A DNA stretch of 17,427 nt from an uncultured Mycoplasmatota bacterium. Lineage in GTDB: Bacteria > Bacillota_I > Bacilli_A > RF39 > UBA660. This document shows, piece after piece, positions 14,401-17,427 of this stretch. The notes under the pieces were generated by a model. That model was not told where the DNA came from. It did not search any database and saw only the letters and a program-made list of their open reading frames with translations. Numbering within the stretch: the first letter of the stretch is position 1; the number at the start of each line of letters is the position of its first letter. Location of the stretch: assembly GCA_900554615.1 (NCBI GenBank), contig USIB01000025.1:1-17427 (forward strand). Direction: 5' to 3'. The position numbers were made by a program, and so were the translations under genes.

Positions 14401-14453
14401 CACTCTAAGCCTGTAGTCTTAGAGTGTTGCCATAAGCCTAAGGTCTTATGACA
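14401..14453. other. Twin adjacent hairpins with related loops
   Basis: Hairpin 1 (14401-14426): perfect 9-bp stem CACTCTAAG/CTTAGAGTG, loop CCTGTAGT. Hairpin 2 (14428-14453): stem TTGCCATAAG/CTTATGACAA with one mismatch, loop CCTAAGGT. Both present AAGCCT...GTCTTA around the loop. No T-run follows, so they are not textbook terminators, though they may end or protect the dacF-like transcript. Confidence 0.55.
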
Positions 14454-14467
14454 AAAATATTATATAA

Positions 14468-14496
14468 TTGTAAAAATTGTTTATATATAGTATAAT
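14468..14496 (+). promoter_or_regulatory. Sigma-A promoter of the sirtuin gene
   Basis: TTGTAA (14468-14473), 17-bp spacer, TATAAT (14491-14496). The expected transcript start is only about 12 nt before the ATG at 14515, leaving room for the AGAGGTAAG site and little else. Confidence 0.7.
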
Positions 14497-14514
14497 CAAA
14501 TTAGAGGTAAGAAT

Positions 14515-15234
14515 ATGAATAAAGATTTAATAAAATTAAAAGAAATTATAAATAGTTCTAATAACATAGTATTTTTCGGTGGTGCTGGAGTATCCACTGA
14601 TAGTGGATTAAAAGATTTTAGAGGAGAAAATGGATTATACAAAGAAAAATATGAAAAGAGTGCAGAATACTATTTAAGTATAGGATGTTTTTATAATAAT
14701 CCTAAAGAGTTTTATAATTTCTATAAAAGAAATATGAATACTATAGGTATTAAACCTAATATAACTCATTATTATTTAACAAAGTTAGAAAAAGAAGGAA
14801 AATTAAAAGCAATAATTACCCAAAATATAGATGGTCTCCATCAAAAGGCTGGTAGTAAGAATGTTATTGAGATTCATGGTACAATAGAAAAAAATCACTG
14901 TATTAAATGTGGTAAAGAATATAATAGTCAGTATGTATTTAATAGTGATGATATACCAGTATGCAAGTGTGGTGGTATAATTAAACCAGATGTTGTATTA
15001 TATGGTGAAATGCTCCCAGAATGTTTCGATTTAGCAATGTCTTATATTTATAATGCAGATACTTTAATAGTGGCTGGAACATCTTTAACAGTAGAGCCCG
15101 CTAGCGGACTAGTAAAACTATTTAAAGGTAAAAACCTAGTTATAATCAATAAAACTCCTACTGCATATGATAATCTTGCTACTTTAGTTATCCATGATAG
15201 TTTAAAGAATGTAATAGGGGAAATATCAAAATAA
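14515..15234 (+). CDS. cobB: NAD-dependent protein deacylase, sirtuin (CobB/Sir2 type)
   Basis: This cytosolic enzyme removes acyl groups from lysines, consuming NAD and releasing nicotinamide and O-acyl-ADP-ribose. The product has 239 residues, usual for bacterial sirtuins. NAD-binding motif GGAGVSTDSG is at 22-31 and DFRG at 34-37; TQNID is at 102-106 and the catalytic His121 is in the IHG motif. The zinc ribbon has Cys129, Cys132, Cys150 and Cys152; PDVVLYGEMLPE (158-169) and the NAD-binding GTSLTVEPASG (188-198) follow. All required residues are present. The gene has its own promoter and is probably monocistronic. The substrate and the acyl preference cannot be read from the sequence. Confidence 0.92.
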   Translation: MNKDLIKLKEIINSSNNIVFFGGAGVSTDSGLKDFRGENGLYKEKYEKSAEYYLSIGCFYNNPKEFYNFYKRNMNTIGIKPNITHYYLTKLEKEGKLKAIITQNIDGLHQKAGSKNVIEIHGTIEKNHCIKCGKEYNSQYVFNSDDIPVCKCGGIIKPDVVLYGEMLPECFDLAMSYIYNADTLIVAGTSLTVEPASGLVKLFKGKNLVIINKTPTAYDNLATLVIHDSLKNVIGEISK

Positions 15235-15298
15235 AGAATTACAAAACAAATATTTTATAGATTTAAACATATAATTTAAAATATTGCATATAATATTA

Positions 15299-15355
15299 TT
15301 GCAAGTGAATTGCACATATATTGCACTTGACTTTTACTTTAAAATATAGTATTAT
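15299..15355 (+). promoter_or_regulatory. Promoter and iterated operator of the toxin-antitoxin operon
   Basis: The promoter is TTGACT (15327-15332), 17-bp spacer, TATTAT (15350-15355). Immediately upstream, TTGCA recurs at 15299, 15310 and 15321, each 11 bp (one helical turn) apart, the last running into the -35; a further TTGCA is at 15284. CAAGTG (15302-15307) and CACTTG (15324-15329) also form an inverted pair. RelB/DinJ antitoxins autorepress by binding such sites as ribbon-helix-helix dimers. The site assignment is inference. Confidence 0.6.
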
Positions 15356-15377
15356 TATTTACGAGGAGGGATATATT

Positions 15378-15671
15378 ATGAATACTATATCTAATACAAC
15401 TAATATGACTATCAGGATAGACAAAGATTTAAAAAATAGTGTAGATAGTTTGTTTAAAAAATTAGGAACAAATACTAATTCTGCTATTAATATGTTTTTA
15501 AGACAGTGTGATAGAGAACAAGGATTAGTGTTTACTCCTAGTATGGCTCCAGCACCTAGCAAAGAATTATTAGAATCTCTACAAGAAATAGAAAATTACA
15601 AGAATGGTAAAATCGAATTAGATAGTTATGATGATGTAAAATCTTTAAGAAGAGCCTTAACAGATGAATAA
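15378..15671 (+). CDS. RelB/DinJ-family antitoxin
   Basis: The product has 97 residues. The N-terminal ribbon-helix-helix DNA-binding domain (about 10-50) has the family pattern TIRIDKDLKNSVDSLF...LGTNTNSAINMFLRQ. The C-terminal half (about 55-97), with an acidic helix, is the usual toxin-wrapping part. It neutralises a RelE/YafQ-type ribonuclease and, with it, represses the operon. I chose the ATG at 15378 because of a strong GAGGAGGG site (15363-15370) eight bases upstream; the frame further upstream overlaps the promoter. It overlaps the toxin start by 8 bases (ATGAATAA at 15664-15671), typical of coupled antitoxin-toxin pairs. The partner toxin is frameshifted. Confidence 0.88.
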   Translation: MNTISNTTNMTIRIDKDLKNSVDSLFKKLGTNTNSAINMFLRQCDREQGLVFTPSMAPAPSKELLESLQEIENYKNGKIELDSYDDVKSLRRALTDE

Positions 15672-15956
15672 TAAAAAATGTACTTTAATTTTATCTAATA
15701 ATTTTAAAAGACAATATAAAAAATTGCAAAACAAGGTAAAGATTTAGATAAAATAGATGAAGTAATTGACAAATTAGCAAGATTGGAAACTCTAGAATCC
15801 AAATATAGAGATCATAACCTAATCAATGATAAATATTATAAAAACTGTAGAGAATGTCATATAGAGCCAGATTGGCTACTTGTATATCAATATGAGGATA
15901 ATAAACTTAATCTTTTGTTAATCGCTACTGGCAGTCATAGTGAACTATTTAAATAA
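15664..15956 (+). pseudogene. YafQ/RelE-family mRNA interferase toxin, frameshifted
   Basis: From the ATG at 15664 the frame reads 27 codons and ends at TAG (15745-15747). If one base is re-read within the six-A run at 15718-15723, the -1 frame continues intact to TAA at 15954-15956 and encodes the rest of a YafQ-like toxin: KQGKDLDKIDEVIDKLA, YRDH, CRECHIEPDWLLVY and TGSHSELFK. These carry the His/Asp residues expected for YafQ-type ribosome-dependent endoribonucleases. Everything downstream of the lesion is undamaged, so this is a recent one-base loss in a homopolymer, a phase-variable switch, a programmed -1 frameshift, or a sequencing error. If read literally, the toxin is off and the antitoxin stands alone. 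Confidence 0.8.
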
Positions 15957-15976
15957 AATAGAATACTCTTTTTTAT

Positions 15977-16000
15977 AAAGTGGGGCTACTGTCTCACTTT
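15977..16000 (+). terminator. Probable terminator of the toxin-antitoxin operon
   Basis: A 9-bp stem with two G-U pairs (15977-15985 with 15992-16000, loop CTACTG) is followed by a broken T-rich stretch (16007-16011). Confidence 0.4.
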
Positions 16001-16127
16001 TAAAACTTTTTAATAGGGGGACTATTTTTATTTTTAGATTTATAAATATAGATGAACATCAAATTAAAAAATAAAGCACTGCAAAAAAAAGACAAAAGGA
16101 TAATCTAATATTTAGGAGGAGATTTTT

Positions 16128-17315
16128 ATGATAGAGAGAGTAGAATATTTAGAAAAAATCAAGAAATGGAAAGATAAAGATGTTATAAAAATTGTAACTG
16201 GTATAAAAAGATGTGGTAAATCTACTTTGTTTGATTTATATATAGAATATTTAAAGAGCATAGGTATAAAAGAAGACCATATTATATCTATTAATCTTGA
16301 ATCACTAGATTATACTTTTAATAATTATAAAGAATTATATGACTATGTTATTAACTTAATTAAAGATAAAGAAAAATATTATGTATTTTTAGACGAAATC
16401 CAAAATCTTTCTGATTTTCAAAGAGTAGTAGATGCTTTATATATAAAGAAAAATATAGATGTCTACATAACAGGCTCAAATGCTGTTTTATTATCAGGAG
16501 AACTAGCCACATTAATCTCAGGTAGATATATAGAAATTAAAGTATTACCACTTTCATTCAAAGAATATAAAGATTATTATAATGTAGAAGGAGATGAAAA
16601 ATTATATTTAAAATATATTAATAATAGTTCTTTTCCATATACATTAAAATTAGAAAATAGTGATGAAATAGATGAATATCTAGAAAGTATATATAATACT
16701 ATAATAGTTAAGGATATAGCAGCAAGAAAAAAGATAACAGATATAGGAATGCTAAAAAGTGTTACTGAGTTTTTGTTCTCTAGTATAGGCTCTATTATGT
16801 CTGTTAAGAAAATAGCAGATACTTTAACATCAAATGGAAGAAATATATCAGTTCATACTGTAGAAAGTTATTTAGATTCATTAACCGAAAGTTATATATT
16901 CAATAAAGTATCAAGATATGACATAAAAGGAAAGCAACATCTAGAAACTAAAAATAAGTATTATGCCACTGATGTTACTATGAGATATGCTGTACTTGGT
17001 AGAAAAGATTTAGACGCTGGTCATATACTAGAAAATATTGTTTATCTAGAACTTATAAGAAGAGGATACAAAGTATATATAGGAAAAGTCGGAGAAAAAG
17101 AAATCGATTTTGTAGCAGTCAATAAAGAAGGCACAGTTTATTATCAAGTTGCATATACGACAAGAGATGAAAAAACTTTAGATAGAGAATTATCACCTTT
17201 AATGTCTATAAATGACCATTATCCTAAATATATTCTTACTATGGATATAGATCCCGAAGTAGACTATAACGGAATAAGAAAAATGAATGTTATAGACTGG
17301 CTTTTAAAAAAATAA
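16128..17315 (+). CDS. AAA-type ATPase with DUF4143 C-terminal domain
   Basis: The product has 395 residues, the normal length of the AAA_14/DUF4143 family. Walker A is GIKRCGKST (25-33), Walker B YVFLDE (85-90), sensor-like ITGSNA (114-119), and the family motif SGRYIEIKVLPLSFKEY lies at 131-147. A winged-helix region (about 205-262) and a C-terminal domain follow, with EIDFVA (325-330) and YYQVAY (338-343), a degenerate PD-(D/E)xK-like fold typical of DUF4143. These proteins are widespread in anaerobes and are variably linked to mobile elements or defence; their molecular role is not established. The start follows AGGAGGAG at about 7 nt spacing. No neighbour obviously works with it, and it ends at the third copy of the recurrent element. 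Confidence 0.88.
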   Translation: MIERVEYLEKIKKWKDKDVIKIVTGIKRCGKSTLFDLYIEYLKSIGIKEDHIISINLESLDYTFNNYKELYDYVINLIKDKEKYYVFLDEIQNLSDFQRVVDALYIKKNIDVYITGSNAVLLSGELATLISGRYIEIKVLPLSFKEYKDYYNVEGDEKLYLKYINNSSFPYTLKLENSDEIDEYLESIYNTIIVKDIAARKKITDIGMLKSVTEFLFSSIGSIMSVKKIADTLTSNGRNISVHTVESYLDSLTESYIFNKVSRYDIKGKQHLETKNKYYATDVTMRYAVLGRKDLDAGHILENIVYLELIRRGYKVYIGKVGEKEIDFVAVNKEGTVYYQVAYTTRDEKTLDRELSPLMSINDHYPKYILTMDIDPEVDYNGIRKMNVIDWLLKK

Positions 17316-17317
17316 TA

Positions 17318-17388
17318 GAAGGTACTAGTTATCTTCTTTTTCCTATAGTACTATCCAGGTTAGAAAGCACTTCACGTATAATATAATT
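17318..17388 (+). repeat. Recurrent 3'-flank element, copy C (terminator hairpin + conserved box + TATAAT)
   Basis: An 8-bp stem AGAAGGTA/TATCTTCT (17318-17325 with 17331-17338, loop CTAGT as in copy B) is followed by Ts and terminates the ATPase gene. GTTAGAAAG (17360-17368), CACTTCAC (17369-17376) and TATAAT (17383-17388, 6 nt after TTCAC) follow. The stem sequence differs from copies A and B but stays paired. Confidence 0.7.
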
Positions 17389-17427
17389 ATGTGATTTTTT
17401 CACATATATTAGAAACTCTTTTCTTTT

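Noticed and set aside
15249..15285. AT-only inverted repeat after the sirtuin gene as a terminator
   Set aside because: The 9-bp stem contains no G-C pair and is not followed by a T-run, so it is expected often by chance in this base composition.
15957..16127. An 18-codon frame in the gap before the ATPase
   Set aside because: It has no ribosome binding site, is too short, and has Lys/Asn composition expected of AT-rich noncoding DNA.
1..17427. Mollicute-type code with TGA read as Trp, considered because of the extreme AT content
   Set aside because: All Trp codons seen are TGG. The one gene ending in TGA is closed by an in-frame TAA at once, and no protein needs TGA read-through.
1..17427. 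tRNA, rRNA, CRISPR arrays, insertion sequences or phage genes
   Set aside because: No cloverleaf, rRNA-like stretch, repeat-spacer array, transposase or terminal inverted repeats were found on reading both strands.

Overview
This window looks like a chromosomal stretch of a very AT-rich, low-GC Gram-positive bacterium (Bacillota, most likely a Bacilli/Erysipelotrichia-type gut lineage). The grounds are the base composition, strong AGGAGG-type ribosome binding sites, sigma-A promoters with 17-bp spacers, a Staphylococcus/Bacillus-type peptide deformylase, a DacF-like carboxypeptidase and a YjcZ-like sporulation miniprotein. TGG encodes Trp throughout, so the standard bacterial code applies. 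The species cannot be fixed from the sequence alone.

Layout. (1) 3-1274: the 3' end of a surface protein made of five dockerin-like calcium-binding modules. (2) 1390-5556: a block of unrecognised genes. A minus-strand small Asn/Met/Tyr-rich protein and a minus-strand pair of paralogous two-helix membrane proteins face a plus-strand run of four genes, the first two also paralogues. The two directions are driven by divergent promoters that appear to share one palindromic -35 hexamer (TTGCAA, 2998-3003). (3) 5571-6119: peptide deformylase on the minus strand, separated from the plus run by a perfect bidirectional terminator. (4) 6224-12143: a tandem duplication of a two-gene unit with its own promoter. 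Each unit encodes a small one-helix membrane protein and an overlapping ~800-residue protein with a type IV prepilin N-terminus, InlB-type B-repeats and a Cys-rich C-terminal domain. (5) 12188-14384: a YjcZ-like miniprotein (minus), a putative lipoprotein, a small reading frame with no standard start codon, and a D-Ala-D-Ala carboxypeptidase. (6) 14515-17315: a sirtuin, a RelB/DinJ-YafQ toxin-antitoxin pair whose toxin is frameshifted in an A-run, and an AAA/DUF4143 ATPase.

The most striking system is the duplicated pilin-like unit. The two large genes share a block of 1633 bp (6654-8286 and 9622-11254) in which I found no difference by eye. The block begins just before the start codon and ends at the boundary between the last B-repeat and the C-terminal domain. 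Outside it, the small genes and the C-terminal domains are homologous but strongly divergent. This is the pattern of a homogenised shaft carrying diversified tips, and a long direct repeat is in place for recombination between units. Both units have near-identical promoters, so neither looks like a silent cassette.

A second structural novelty is a recurrent ~72-bp element directly after three unrelated genes (dockerin protein, second pilin-like protein, ATPase): a hairpin terminator with compensatory changes, then a conserved GTTAGAAAG...TTCAC box, then TATAAT at a fixed 6-nt distance. Its function is unknown.
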